Positions 38,501 to 51,500 of a stretch of 64,000 bases of DNA are shown here, one piece after another. Origin of the DNA: Motacilla alba alba (taxonomy: Eukaryota; Chordata; Aves; Passeriformes; Motacillidae). The first letter of the stretch is position 1. The number at the start of each line of letters is the position of its first letter. Where the stretch lies: contig NC_052027.1 in assembly GCF_015832195.1 (NCBI RefSeq), positions 13,202,149-13,266,148 of the forward strand, written 5' to 3'. The notes under the pieces are model-generated. The model was not told where the DNA came from. It searched no databases and was given only the letters and a program-made list of their open reading frames with translations. Position numbers and translations under genes: made by a program.

Positions 38501-41500
38501 TAGTCAGAATATTTTTTTTTTCCTGAAAGAAGCATTAAAGGAAAATATAAATAAAAACAAGAGTGGAAGGAAATTCACATACTCTTTGGAAGAGAAAACA
38601 CAGGTAGAATTTTTTTTTAAAGAGGAATTTTGTGTTTTACATGAAAAATGGAAGATTTGTTTCTCTGAGGTGCAGTTCATAATTGTTTTCATGTTGTTTT
38701 ATTCACACTGTATTTTTCATGTAAGATTTAGTTCATGCTTATTTTTTCCTGAGATATGTGAGACATTCTGAATCTCTAAATGAAGAGAGATAAATGTTAT
38801 AAAATGTTATATTGGCTGCTCTGCTTTGATGGGACCAGGTTTTCAACTATGAATCCTATAGGATCACTATGATAAGGGGCATGGTAATCTCTAGTTCTAA
38901 AGATGAATCAGGGGCATAACAAATACCACTGATTTTTATTTCCACTAATTAAAGAACAAATCCTCAATTCCTTATGAAGCTACTGAGATGGCCTGATGGC
39001 AGCAACAGAGAAAATGGGAAAATCAGGATGAGATAGTAAAAACTTTCCAACAATCCTTTAAAGCTCTTCCTTTTAAACCTGAGCTGTGGCCATACATGAA
39101 TTGTAGACTTCTATTCAAACCTAGTTTTAGAAGCTGCTATGGAAGTTTCCATTCTGAAACATCAAACCAAGCTCAGCTCTTCCTGGATTCAGATGAAGAA
39201 ATATCTGTCTCTTTTGGAAAAACTATTAATGTCTCAATTACGTGAGAGTGTTGAGTGTTATCTCCGAGAAAACAACTTAGGAAGTCCCAAGGTCAGACAC
39301 TGTCAGAAGCTGCAAGGGCTTCTGGAGGAAGAAATCACTGTATATATAACGCTAGTTATTTCTTTTCCTTAGCCAGGCAAAGCACTGCCAGGCATATGTC
39401 TCACCCACAAGCAGGAGCATGTTTGAGAGTTTGGATTTCATAATGGCTCACAGCTTTCTAGCTAAATCCTGAATGGCACTGGGCACTCTGTTTGTGGTAA
39501 GGGCAAAAAAGACCTTAAATTTTCTCTTATAACAATTTTATCTCAATATAAAACCTCTGACTGTCTCAAAAATTGCAGTATTTAGTCAGTTAAATAAGGC
39601 AAAAAGCTGGCAAAAAAAGACCTAATTTATCCTTGTCTGACTGATTCTCAGTCACCTAAGAAAAGAAGCTGTCAAATGGAAAGCCAAATCCTGTGGCACC
39701 TATACAACAGAAGAAAGCAATGAGAATGTTCTCTGGGAGATCAAATAAGGACTAGAGTGTTTGATTTCTATAGCATGAATAGTGCACAATTTCCAGATGT
39801 TTATGACTTTGAAGAAAAACTGGTTTAGAGATAAGGATCTCAGAAGAGCTCCCCGTGAGTGCTGAGTGCTGTGCATATGAGACGTGCAATGCTTCAACTT
39901 CTGATCCATATAATAAAGAAGACTTTCATTTAAGGCACCAGACAAGACTGTCTGTTGCTCATGTAATTCAGAAGTGTCTTAATGGCATAGTTTCAGACTT
40001 CTGCAAAACTAAAAAAATAACAGGCCTATAAAGCCTCAGCCCTTTCTACTGCTATTATGAGACAGCTTGGTCAAAACCTTAACATTCTTGACCATATTCC
40101 CAGCTTCCCTTTCAGGACTGACCCAGGGTCCTACCAACACATATTTCAGAATATAAAAGAATATATTTGGTTCATATTTGTGTATTGAATGAGTGGGAGG
40201 AACACTGTTCTGGTGATTTAAATTATTTTCTTGAGATGCTTTGAATAGATAGATGAAGGTGCTCGGGTATGAGTGAAAACAGCATTGGCGAGAGAATCAT
40301 TGTTACTGTCAGTGTTTATATGGCCATAGAAGGAGAAGGGTGAAGAGTTTGCAGGACTGGGATAAGAACAGGAAACAAGAAGGTGTTTCAAAACAAAATC
40401 AACTTCCTTTGTGTAAACAGAAGGAATTTTACCAAAACAGTCAAAATCAGGAAATTAGTAATTTATCCCTTAAAGTCTTATGGCTGTTTCTTTTAATTCT
40501 TATTTGCCATTTAGATGAAAGGTAGGAATATCCTATTTCCTTGGTACATGAGCTCTAAACTAGAGGTGTCTCCCTTCCTAGGCAGAGGGTTCAGAGACAA
40601 CACTTCAGAAATGCACTGGAGCACCTGATTCTTCAGAATATTTGAATTTTATGTCTGGAGTTTGATAAAATCAGTTAATTAGGAAGGAATCTTTTCTCAT
40701 TTCTCAATCTAGTTGACCTTAAATCCCGCAGTTAGATAAGAAAACAGCAGCTCAAATAGTCGGACATTTGGAAAAAAACTGGTAATCAGATAGAGATCAC
40801 TATCAGAGTTAAACTAAACTACTTCATAAACTTGTGTTTAAGTACCATGAAATGTAGCACATGCTTAAGTCTCTCGATTATTAATCAGGTCCTTAAAATA
40901 GGCTCACAAAATAGACTTTAAGGGATTTATCTGTTCTTCTCCTAGCAATGGAAAGTCTATAATGACAGTGAGAGCAGCCTCCTAGTGAGACCATTTCTTA
41001 ATTCACCAGGTTTGCAGGGGCTAAGTGCCAGGGACTAAGAAACTACTACAGGACAGCTTGTGGCTTGTTGAGTTTTTAATCTGATTTTAACACTTTCATT
41101 GACCAGGCTAAACAGTTAATATTTTAAAATATTTTGCTCCTTCTCTGCCTATAAATCTATAGTTTCAAACAGGCATGTCCTTATTCAAAGTTTCTGTAAG
41201 AAAGAGACTCTTGTGTTAAACATTTATGTCTCACTGCTAGCTTTAAAAATTGCTCATCTTTAATAAAGTTACCACAAACTGCACAATTTATTTTTGCACA
41301 ACAGGAGTCTATCTTTTTTCCCTCTCCAGAAAATATACAAAAGCAGGTGGCTATATTTCCTGAGAAATATATTTTTGAAATGTTTACTTGTTTTAAGGTG
41401 TAGTTAGGAATCTTAAGTGATATCAAGAAAAACTTTTTATTAAGTCAGGTTTTAGTAGTACTTTTCCTTTTCACCCATTTTAAATATTCTTGAAATCTAG

Positions 41501-41811
41501 ATTTTATGCATTTTATGTCTGTGCTACTCAAATATTATTTTCAGATTAGAAAAAAAATCCAAATAACAGTTGAGAAATATAACATGTGGTAAATGTTTTT
41601 CAAGTAGTTTTCTCAGTGGTTACAGCTCACATGGAATGCCTAAATACATGTTTATGTGGCTTAAATTAATTTCATAATTATTGTAAACTATTGGTACTGT
41701 AAACATGCACAACATCTGAAAGGAGTCCAGTGGACATTGTGGAAGAATGCTGTCCAATCTATTTTAAAAGGGTGAAATATAAAAGTCTAATAATATCAAA
41801 AATATTTTCTT

Positions 41812-41860
41812 GGGTTGTTGTCTTGTTGGTTTGGTTTGGGGGTTTTTGGGTTCGTTTTTA
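41812..41860. repeat. G/T-rich low-complexity tract
   Basis: The plus strand has GG, GG, GGGGG and GGG runs separated by T(3-5). It is the mirror-strand counterpart of the A/C tracts at 11848-11918 and 53144-53219. Confidence 0.85.
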
Positions 41861-42350
41861 TAGTTTTCACTTAAAGATTCTGGATTGCAACTTTTGGAAT
41901 AGCAAAAGAGAGGTTTGGTTAATGAAATAATAAAATCTTTTGAATCCATATTCCTAGATGAAATCATAGTTTTACAAAGAGCCCTTTTTGCTAGTGAAGT
42001 TCACAAATTAGATTTTGTTACTGGTAATATTACCATTTTTGGCAAACTGGAGTTTTATGAGCATTTTTGGCTGAGAAGCCCTGTAAATCTGAAATAGCTT
42101 TGCCCTCCATGCATAGAACCATGAAATGACACAAAATATTGACAGAAGTGAGCCCTTTTTCCATGAGAGTTCCCCAGCGGGTGGGTGGCATGGCAGGTCC
42201 CCGGCAGCCTGGATGAAACAAGATTGTGCACAGCTCCTACCTGTGCCCACAGCTCCCAGCTCTGTGGATTTTGTTGGGATTTGAAAGCATTTAACACCCT
42301 GCAATCAGTCAGGCCTGGAGGCTTGGATCACCCAGCCTGTGCGGACCACT

Positions 42351-42411
42351 AGGTTCATGGTTTAACTCAATGATCTTGGCGGTCTTTTCCAACCTAAATG
42401 ATTCTGTGACT
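42351..42411 (+). mobile_element. CR1 LINE 3' end fragment
   Basis: The sequence runs AGGTTCATGG, then an ACTCAATGATCTT-type block, then GGTCTTTTCCAACCTAAATG, and ends in ATTCTGTGA. This is the well-known 3' terminal segment of avian CR1 elements in sense orientation. The fragment is severely 5'-truncated, as most CR1 copies are, and the upstream boundary is uncertain (similarity may begin near 42310). The missing terminal octamer tandem suggests an older copy. Confidence 0.85.
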
Positions 42412-42879
42412 CCAGGCTCTTGTTTCCCATCCAACTTGGAGCAGTACTTCCACTACCTGACCCAGCCACTTTTACCTCTTGAGCCCCTTTCTGATTTATG
42501 AATTTAGACATGCTTGTAGGCCTCAGAATGGAGGGATGGATGGACATGATCCAGCTGAAGCGCTGGGGTTCACGCTGTATTCCTTTTATTCTGTCACAAT
42601 TCCGCTCTCTGTGATTTCACAGGGGTGTCTAAGCACACCATGCCACACTATGACCAAGGGGGACTTTCCTCCCTCGTATTACAAACTATTGAATAGCTGG
42701 GATGTTTTTTGACATTGATTTTACTCTCATGAAGAAACAAATGATGGGCTTTAAACCAGGAAATTCCCCCACAGATTTTTAGAAATGAAAGCAAAAAGCA
42801 GATGAAAGTTTATTTCATCTTCTTTATCTGGGAAGATGCTACAAATGTGGACATGCGCTTCTACGTAGCAAATTTGAAA
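42412..42879. other. unique noncoding stretch
   Basis: I see nothing here beyond short chance frames (minus 42362-42547, plus 42479-42712). Confidence 0.6.
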
Positions 42880-43440
42880 CTGTTGTGTAACTCATATTCA
42901 AAATAATAATTGAAATTGAAATTGAATTGATAGTATAGTGTTTATTACATTCCCGTATGTTTGCAATCGAGGTATGTCTCTATTGGATGGGAAGCAAAAA
43001 GTTATAATTTGCTGCTTAGCATCAGAACTGTTGCACATTCATTTAAATCGCTTTATTTATCTTCTTCCCCATAAAGAACCTTCCATACTGTAAATTTATT
43101 GAATGGTTAATGGCCCAAAAGTATGGGGTTCATTACAAAATGAAGTATTTATTGCAGTGTTAATTAAATAAAAGCATTGTAATCTTTCCAAATTGAACAA
43201 TTATGCTCATTTGAACATTTTAAACAGAAAATCTTTTATATACTAATTGAGTTGCGTAATGAAAAGCACGTGTAATGGAAATTTTAATCAAAACAAATAC
43301 TGAAATAATTTGAACACTTTTTACAATATAAAAGGTCTACCTCAGTTTTTATTAGAAATATTATAACAGCCAGATTAGTTTCAGAACTCATGACCTTTGA
43401 GTGCGGTATATTATTTCTGAGCTGATAGGCCACCCTCACA
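42880..43440. promoter_or_regulatory. candidate conserved noncoding element
   Basis: About 560 bp of very AT-rich unique sequence hold a dense set of homeodomain-like TAAT/ATTA cores, isolated CpGs embedded in AT context (near 42953, 42968, 43048, 43255 and 43269), a short GAAATT triplication near 42911-42935, and no supported frame. It lies between a CR1 tail and a CpG cluster. The texture is typical of developmental enhancers in gene deserts; this is inference, since conservation cannot be assessed. Confidence 0.3.
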
Positions 43441-43539
43441 TACCAGTTGGCTAACCCCTTAAACATCAAAGTTACTGCTTGGCTACCAGCCCCAAACCAT
43501 GACAGACTGGCTGCGAGCCCAACACTTGACAGGCTGGCT

Positions 43540-43720
43540 CTGGGCCTGCAGCGGGGCTGACAGCCCTTTCTGGAGGGCTGATGGATGGGCCCTGGCAGCC
43601 CGCGCCGCGCTCCCAGGGCACGGAGCCGCGCTCGGCGCGCGGAGCCTCCGCGCCTCTGCCGGAGGTGGCACCTTGCCCGCTGCCCTCACCAACGGCGTGC
43701 TCACACCCAGGGCTGTGTTT
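43540..43720. promoter_or_regulatory. short dense CpG cluster (small CpG island)
   Basis: Fourteen CpGs fall between 43601 and 43661, in strong contrast to the CpG-poor flanks, and GC-rich sequence extends to about 43720. Overlapping frames on both strands (plus 43499-43849 and 43585-43938, minus 43483-43704) have Ala/Arg/Pro-rich translations, as expected from composition. It might be a minor promoter, an orphan island or an enhancer-linked CpG patch. Confidence 0.5.
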
Positions 43721-46585
43721 ATTTACCCCGCTCCACCCAGCCAGCCTGCAATATCTGCAGTTATGTTTCTAACAGCTCAGCCACCTCGCATCTGCCTTTC
43801 CTTCCATGTTCAAGGCTATTCTTCTGCTTGGCTCTGTTTCCTGGTCTGAACTTGTGCTGGCTTTGTTTTATCATTTGCAGACAAAAGCTGAATAATGTGT
43901 ATTCATTTGCGAATATGAAGAAAATTCCTGAAAGATGAAATTGCATGCCACAGGCTTGCAGCTGAATTTTTTTCTGTTCACAGGAATACACATAACCCAG
44001 TCTCTGTTACTGGGAGTTTTCTTGTTTGTGGACTGTCATTTCCTACATTCAATTCCCATTTAACAATATTAAATTGAGGGAAAAGGAAAGGCACTGTTTA
44101 GATCTTTTTCTTTGCCTGATGCATTTGCACTGTAAGGGGAATGGTCCATTAGCTGACATGAAGATTTTGCTGGGGTTACTGAGAGATTTAAGGATAAATC
44201 TCCAGAAAAAAATACCAGGTAATTAAAAGGTATCAGCCTTAAGCTGATAGTATTGATGAAAATGCTTTGGAAGCAAATTCCTACTCAGTTTATCCTTAAA
44301 GTGAACAATTTTTTATTGGAATGTATAATAGTTATCCCTTACAATGACTGAACATATAGGTTTCTGTAATGAAATTGACCTAATTCTGTAATAAAAGGGA
44401 TCTAATTGAACACAAGTGCAAAAAAATGCAGTTTTATTAAACAAAGAGGCTATATTTTAGATCTAAATCTCAACAAACAACACGCACATGAAATAACATG
44501 TATAGCAAGGGATTTTAATAGAGATAAAATAGTATCTAAAATGTAAAATCTTCAGAAGTGGTGAAAGCCCCTGTGCTGGGGATGATTTTTTGCCTAGCGC
44601 ACATTGGCTCTACAGGATAAAGCAGGTTATTCCTTCACTCTGGCTCATCCCAGGAAAGCCTGTATGCATTAACAATATCTCCTGTCACACAATCTGTCTT
44701 TGGAGCTGTTCGAGGGCAGGTTGAACCTTACCATGGATGGGCATTCACATGATGCTGGTGAAGGTGAGTGATTGCTAACAAGTTATGACTGATATTTCTA
44801 GATCATTGCTAATGGGATGTGACAAACCCTAGTGAGGAGTCAGCTAGAACAACCTTTTATATTTCAAAAGCCATTTTCATCCCTTCTCCCAGAATGTCTG
44901 AATGAAGTTGGAAAGGAACTTCTCACAGTGAAAACTCGTTCTTATTTTTGTTGTGTTAGTTTGGAGTGGATGTTCTGCTGTTCAGAGAGGTCAGTGCAAG
45001 TAGAAGGAAATCTGGCTGTGGACTTCCTGAAGTTACCCCATCACAATCTACCAAGCTAGATGAGAAAAAGACCCCACAAATGAGGAACAAATATGCAGAA
45101 CAATATATATGCAGATCACAAAGCCTACCTTTATGCATAGGAATGATTAATGCCATGACCAAGGGTAGTGTTGAAAATAGGACCATGTTGTTATTTATTT
45201 TCTATAGCCTTTACCACCTAAACCACTGCAGAACAGATTCTTCTTTCCTGGGTAGTAGAGAGAGAACGTTTCCAGACACAAGAGATTTGACTGCTTAATA
45301 TTCAGATGACCCAAACTAAAATGACTTCACAAGTTTATTTATGTTAATATCCAGACTTCCTAAGACATCTAAGTTTCATTAAGAAAATGGAAAGGAGAGA
45401 GGGAAGTTTGTTGCCTTTTTTTTTTTTTTTAATAATGCAGGGAAACCATTTTCAGTCTTATTGTAGCCATCTGTGGGAAACACCAAGACAAATGAACTCA
45501 AGATAAAGGAGCAGCAGACAAAACATCACTGTGTGCACTCACCAAAAAGCACGTTTGAGAGTTCAGCAGCTCTTGGTTCAATCCAGGGCACTGGGAGTAG
45601 GGAGTATCCTGCAGCCCTCAGGCAGAGCTGTGGGCAGCCTCCAGGGAGGGGAAAAGGGTTAAAGCATGACCATGGAGAATTGGAATTTTTGCTGCTGAGG
45701 GCCTGCAAGGCATGGCGATGAGGGTGGTGCTTCTGGAGCTCTTCCTTCCCTCCACAGGCTCTGACCCTCTTGTGGGACAGCACCCACCTGACATGGTGCA
45801 GGTGTCCCACCTTCCCCAAGGCAGCTGCACTCAGGTGGAAAATATAATTCAGATCAATACAGCTTTCAGTAGTACTTTTCCTGCAGAACAGAAAAAAAAA
45901 AGTAATTTTTTTTGCCTGTAAATGAAAATATTAACTCTTATACTGCTAATAACTACTACAAGAAGGATTGGGAGCTGCATTCCATGGCCTGTTCATGAAC
46001 TGAGGCAGCAGCTCCCACAGACAGACCTGCACAGGGGTTGCTGCCTGCTCCCCTTCCCCACCCCACTGAGTCCCACCAGCTCCCTCCTCTGCCTGACCAT
46101 CAGGCCTGGCAGCGGGTCTGACTTGCTGTGCATTCCCTCCTGTCCTTCCATGTTTATTCACAGGCACAGCAGTGTTTTTATGGTGTTCCTAATCCCTGCT
46201 CTTCACTGGCTCTGGAGGAAGACCGTGGGATGCAGTGGGAAAGCAATCATCTTATCTGCTAAAATGTTGCTAAGCCTGGTGGAGTTACTCATTGCTCTAA
46301 GCAGAGCTGTATTCAAGAACAGAGACAGAAATCTCTCCCCCAAAGTCCAGCAAGATACAGGAAGGAGGAATAAGGGTTACAGCTTTTATCTCAAACATAT
46401 TAGCAGGTGTTGAAGGAAACTGAAATTTGCCTACTTCCAGGGGTTATTTCAGGATTATGAAAAAGTGACATAAAGAAGGGCTGTTTCTCCTGCAATTGCC
46501 TCAAATTAATCATTTTAATCTTATTTTTACATGATGTCTCATGTTACTTGGGATTTGGAGGTAAATCTCCCAATTGTTCCTGCTA
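43721..46585. other. AT-rich noncoding stretch
   Basis: No gene is recognised. 44270-44450 is AT-rich and enhancer-like. A start codon in Kozak-like context followed by a strong splice donor (44733-44765) is discussed as a finding. A 14-T run lies near 45417-45430. GC-richer sequence at 45580-45840 and 46000-46180 has overlapping open frames with no recognisable domain. Confidence 0.5.
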
Positions 46586-46930
46586 GCCAGTGTGTTTCCA
46601 GAGTACAAATTCCTGGGAGGTGTGCCCCAAGACACCTCCTGGGCTGCTGCCATCACTGTGAGCCCGGGCCACAGGGTTGTCCCAGAGCTAAATCCCTTTT
46701 CCCCCGGAGAAGCAGCCAGTGTTGCTCTGTAGCCCACGGGATGGAGCCCACTGTGTCTGCAGCACTGTCTGCTGCCCCAGCTGGGGCAGTGGGTGGGCAC
46801 AGGGGGCTGGGGCCTCTCTCCTGCTGACCCCTCAGCAGCTGCAGGGAGAGGGCTCACACGTGCCCAGACCTTGGAGCAGGGGAGGGAGCAGAGCACCTTT
46901 CCTGCCTTTTATCACACAAAGGTGTTAATT
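46586..46930. other. GC-rich patch
   Basis: GC content is raised over about 340 bp but CpGs remain sparse, so this is not a CpG island. Frames are open on both strands (minus 46510-46896, plus 46531-46827) with Pro/Ser/Ala-rich translations of no known family. Confidence 0.5.
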
Positions 46931-47194
46931 TTTTCTTCTGTGGGCCTGTCATAGAATTGTCGTTTGAGTTCTACTCATCCACCCTCCCTAATAAAAACCC
47001 TCCCTTGCAAGCACTTTGTTCTCAATATTTTAAAGCCAAAACTGGATTGTCAGCTCTCCACTGGTGCCACTACAATTTCTATATTTTACCTTTCCTTGGA
47101 GTTAAATGTATCCAGCTCACTGAGATCAGCTCAGCTGATTGGAGCCTGCTACTGGTGACCTGTGGGTTCCTATGGGCCCTTTGCTCAGGAAGCT

Positions 47195-47250
47195 GGGCTC
47201 ATGGATGCCCACTGTGGGTCCCATCCAACTCAGACTGTTCTGTGATTCTT
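47195..47250 (+). mobile_element. CR1 LINE 3' end fragment
   Basis: The block GGGTCCCATCCAACTCAGAC followed by TGTTCTGTGATTCTT corresponds to the CR1 3' end in sense orientation. Upstream similarity fades quickly, so the copy is short and diverged. Its sequence differs from the copy at 42351, so it represents another CR1 subfamily or age. Confidence 0.8.
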
Positions 47251-49789
47251 TAATTTCCAGTCTCAGTCAAGTTTAAGATCTTTGGTGCTGACCCGTGCAG
47301 AGATTGAAAGACCAGGTCATATCTTAGAATCCCCCTTTTTTAAAGGACAAAAAATGTAGTGAGTTAAAGAGAAAGGAGACTGTCTTAGCAGAAGTCAAAT
47401 GCAGGGACCTCAGTAGAGGTTTGACATAGGGGTGGCAGAATAAATATCCTGCTTTATTAAAGCTTTCTAATGTGATTTTTTTTAAATCAATCGTTTGGTA
47501 TCACTAATTAAAGACATTTTGCTGTTAATTTTCCTTGATTTTAGTGAAAGACGGACACTGAGGTATTCTTGAAAATCCCACAAGTCACTCATGTGCATAT
47601 TTAGGTGATCAGATATGTCTAAAAAAAACTTACATTAAATGGAGAAAATATCTTCATCACAGAGAAATTCGAGGTTAAAAAAGGCTAGAAGATAGTAAGA
47701 TTTTTTTTTTGTTGTTATTGCAATAATGTGAATCAGCTCTAAATACCTAAAATGGACCAGAGGGACAGGGGTCCTGGTATTTGACTGTTAATCACTGGTG
47801 TGGTCAAAATGGGCCAAATTCTACAGTCATTACTCAGGCAAACCCCTATGAAAAGTCAGCGTAAGGTTTGCCAGGGTAAAGATTTGGACTTGCAGTGGGT
47901 GACTGCTTAGTCTTTTATCATTTGTTAGATCAGCAAACTCCTCTCAGCATGCAGCGTGCACACAGGACATAATTTAGACCACCTACAGAACAGCTTGTCT
48001 GATTCCTAACTGCAAGCCATTAAAAACTAGAATGTAAATATGATATTTGAGCCAGTAGTGCCATCAACATAGCATGGATTTCTGCTCTGAAATCAGAGGC
48101 ATCTCTTGCCTGACTGGATTTCACAACCACTGTTTGTTTATGAATTGTCTTCTTGAGGCTCGGAAGATAAAAAGACCCTGAGCTGGTAACACACTGCTGA
48201 TTTAAGGACTATAATTAGATTAGAACATCGCCTGGCTTTGGTTTAGTTGCAAAGGCACAGAGAGAGAGAGAAATTTTTCTCACCTGGATGCTGCTTTACA
48301 TTTGGAGCAAGTTCCCTGACTTCAGCTCCTGGGCTGTGCAGGAGCTGGGCCTGCAGTGCCCTACAAGAAAGGTTACTTTTAATTAGTGCTAGAACAGGCC
48401 TTAAGGAGCTAAATAAACTTTGAGCCCCTATTCTCTCAGGAGCCATAGCATGCATGCCAGGCCTTCAGAGCTAATCTGAGTGACAGAAGCATAACAAAAA
48501 CCACTTCAGGAGCTGGGGAAACTGAATATCCAGAGATCTGGAGAACCCGTGTGTCAGGGCACAGGGAAGGTGACAACACAACCAGGAGTGGGAGCCTGGG
48601 TGGCAATTAGTGCCCTGTAAGAGCAGCACCCACTGCCAGCACTGCCCTGGCTGCTCTCATCCGTCAGTGGATTTTGTGCACCCTGTTCTTATGGTCCTCT
48701 TGGTAACTTTAAGCACACGAGAGTCATAACCATTTATAGTGAATGGAATTTCAGTGGTGTTTATATTTCCATGTGAAAACCACGGATATGATGACTTAGT
48801 CATTTATGTAACATTAGGGGATAGATGAAGATGGGAATCCTGGCCTCTTTCCATCCTAAAACATGTCTTATGTTTGTAACTTTATACCATGTTTCTTTGG
48901 ATAGATTTTTGCTGCATTGATGAATTTGTGGTTAATGGAGTTTTATCGTAAAAATTCTGTACACAACTAAAAATTACATGTAATTATATGTGCAGAAACA
49001 AAGAAAAAATATTTGGATTGGAGTGCACAACTTTAATTTGGTTATACTCAATCCAATGGGGTAGTTTTTCTTTCAAAAATAAAGTAATGAAATAGCAGTA
49101 ATTATACTTTTGCATGCAGACTGAGTGACATAAGGTGGCTTATTAATGAGAACAAAAAAGAACAGTGGAATTAAATGTATCCCTGGTGTAAGACAGTTGC
49201 TAAAAATCAACATTACCACTGGGACTAATTTGGCCTAAACTTATTTGTTTCCCAAGGCTGCTGCCATGTGAAAACTTATCTTTGAGAAAAAGGGAACAGT
49301 GACCTCAGTTCACATTTGCTTTCTTTTTCACTTGCCTATTTCCACTGGTTTCAGTATGATTGTACAGGTGGAAATGAGGACAGAATTTGATCCAACCATG
49401 TAAATAGGTATCAAAATTTTATGTCCTGCTGGGAAAAGAGCATACATTGAATCTGCCACCTTTCAAAGGGTTGCAAACAACAAGGCTATAACATATTAGT
49501 GGAACTTAAATATGTCCAGAGGCTGTGCTAAACTGGTGAACCATTGCCAGAAAACTCCATGTTATCTGAAGAATGATGAATTTCTAGAAGCTTCAGTTGT
49601 ACTTCACAAGATGAAATGACAAGTCATCATTTTTAAAGTAACCTTTCTTTCAGATTTCAGACAAAGATCCAGATGAGTCAGTGTTACCCTGATTATGGTC
49701 AGGAATCAAACTCTGTAGTTACAGGTAACTGGTGAGTCAGAAATGCCCCTGTGTTTGGAGCACCTCCTGAAGCATGTTGTTTAGCTAAT
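47251..49789. other. AT-rich noncoding stretch
   Basis: No gene is recognised. Small items are an 11-T run at 47701-47711 and a short (AG)n run at about 48259-48271. 48120-48240 and 48880-49130 are unique AT-rich blocks with homeodomain-like cores. Nothing else is visible. Confidence 0.55.
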
Positions 49790-50180
49790 ACTGAAATACT
49801 CACTGAGAAGGTTGTTATTGGTGATTATCAATTATAAGCTTGCTAAATTCAACTTGTTTTGCTTGCAAAAATGTTGCTGTAATTAAGGTCTAATCCAAAA
49901 GTCACCATCTCTGTATAAATAATTTAATTCAGTTCTATACAGAAAAGCAATTATGGTGGTTCAGCATGCAAATGCTCCGTGTTGATAAATCTTTATGCAT
50001 GTGTGATACAGGAAAAATAAATTCAGAGAGGAAACCTAATTCAGCTTTAAATTTCTAAGAAGTAATTTTAGGCAACAGTGAATAAAAATATATATTAAAT
50101 TATGAAGCATAGGTTGATGGCTTCCACTTAACAATTTTAAAGCTAAATTTATGCATGGGAGGATTAATATAGAACAATAA
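49790..50180. other. candidate conserved noncoding block with octamer motif
   Basis: AT-rich unique sequence with TAAT cores, a perfect ATGCAAAT octamer at 49966-49973 inside the self-complementary-looking GCATGCAAATGC, and no supported frame. Regulatory potential is inferred from texture only. Confidence 0.25.
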
Positions 50181-51169
50181 CACTGCACCCTCCCTAAGGC
50201 CAGAGGTTGAGAAAGAGTAATACATCAATGTTATACTGAGATATAATACTCTATACCCTATTTTTTTTGTGCAGAATAACATGTTTTTCTTGGATAGAAG
50301 AATTGTGTGTCAGCTCCTAGCCATTTACAGTTTCTTCTGGCATCCAGACTTGGGAAGCTAACATTTATCTGGTTGGGCTATTAGCACCTTACAGCCCAGT
50401 CAGAAACTTTCTTTAGTCCCTCTACTAAATAAATTTAAGAGAGGCTAGGAATCATAGTTTTCTCTTTACAGATGCCCTTTAACCTCTGTGACTGTTCCTA
50501 GCTATACATTTATTTACATAAGACACAGTACTTCTGTTAAACACTAGACTGCCTACCTCTACAATCATTTCCTGTAGAGGGGGAAAAAACCCAATGCTTC
50601 AGTTTTCATTTGTCTCAATGTAATCATCCCCTGTGATTTAAAAGGTGGGAATATGTTGATCTTCATTACATCACTGTTTTAAAGGAATGATAATGTGTAC
50701 ACAGCCAGCTTGGGTGCATGGATTGGAATCAATTTTATTCTGAAAGGAATTTAGTGAGCATTGAACAGCTTGGTTTATAATGTGTCTTAGCTATGGATCC
50801 TAATAATAGTTGGGATGGTGTTGTAGAGAGGCCAGAATGGCAGCTGGCTTGGCTGACTATTGAGCTATGTTCCAGTTTTCTTCAGCGTAAAATTTAGTTT
50901 GAAAGTGTCTTATATAGGATCTGGGCACAGCAGGGCTTGTTAAGGGTTTGCATGGCCCATCTTTGGTGGCCAGACCCAACACAGACTTTTAATGGATGCC
51001 ACCACCCCCATCCCCACTAAAATCCAGAAAAGAGATTTGTCAGAATCCAGCAGCTCTCCCCAGCAGACCAGGAATCATGTGGTCCTAACTCAAGACTATT
51101 TAGGGATTCGAAAAGTGTCTGAAAGGATCAGCTTTAAAACCAAATTTTCACAAACATCTTGGTGCTCTT
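50181..51169. other. unique noncoding stretch
   Basis: I see no gene, repeat or RNA. Short frames near 50992-51279 extend into the GC-rich patch that follows. Confidence 0.6.
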
Positions 51170-51500
51170 GCTGCTGTCACTGCAGCTCACTCAGTGTGAG
51201 TCCCCCCTGCCCTGGTGCTGCACTGGTGCTCCCCTGTTCTGGGGCTCCCTGCAGAAGGCTCGGGGGCCACCATGCCTGAGGGGTTCCAGGGACGGACAGT
51301 GACCCCACAGATCTCCTCTGAGGGGCAAGGGGGCGTCCCTGGGGGAGGCACAATTCCCCTGGCCAAGGAAGGGAAGCAGCTGTGGGGTTTCAGTGCCTGC
51401 TGGCCCCGTGCTGGGGCACAGTGAGTCCACCCCACAAACATCTGCTCCCGTGCCCGGTGCAGATCCCAGTGCCACTCAGCGTCGAGCAGGAGGTTGAGAC
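51170..51500. other. GC-rich patch
   Basis: About 330 bp of GC-rich sequence with modest CpG content and frames open in several phases on both strands. The translations are Gly/Pro/Ser-rich without a recognisable domain. Confidence 0.5.

Larger units (their letters stand above)
35461..42337. other. long AT-rich noncoding stretch
   Basis: No gene is recognised. It contains a GGAAA-type pentamer tract at 35473-35507, a G/T-rich tract at 41812-41860, and many short open frames of chance size (38397-38771 plus, 124 codons, is the longest and is Lys/Phe-rich because of A and T runs). Confidence 0.55.

Noticed and set aside
46950..46965. CATAGAATTG as another CR1 terminus
   Set aside because: It lacks the adjoining GGTTTGGGTTGGAAGG-type block, so the match is too short.
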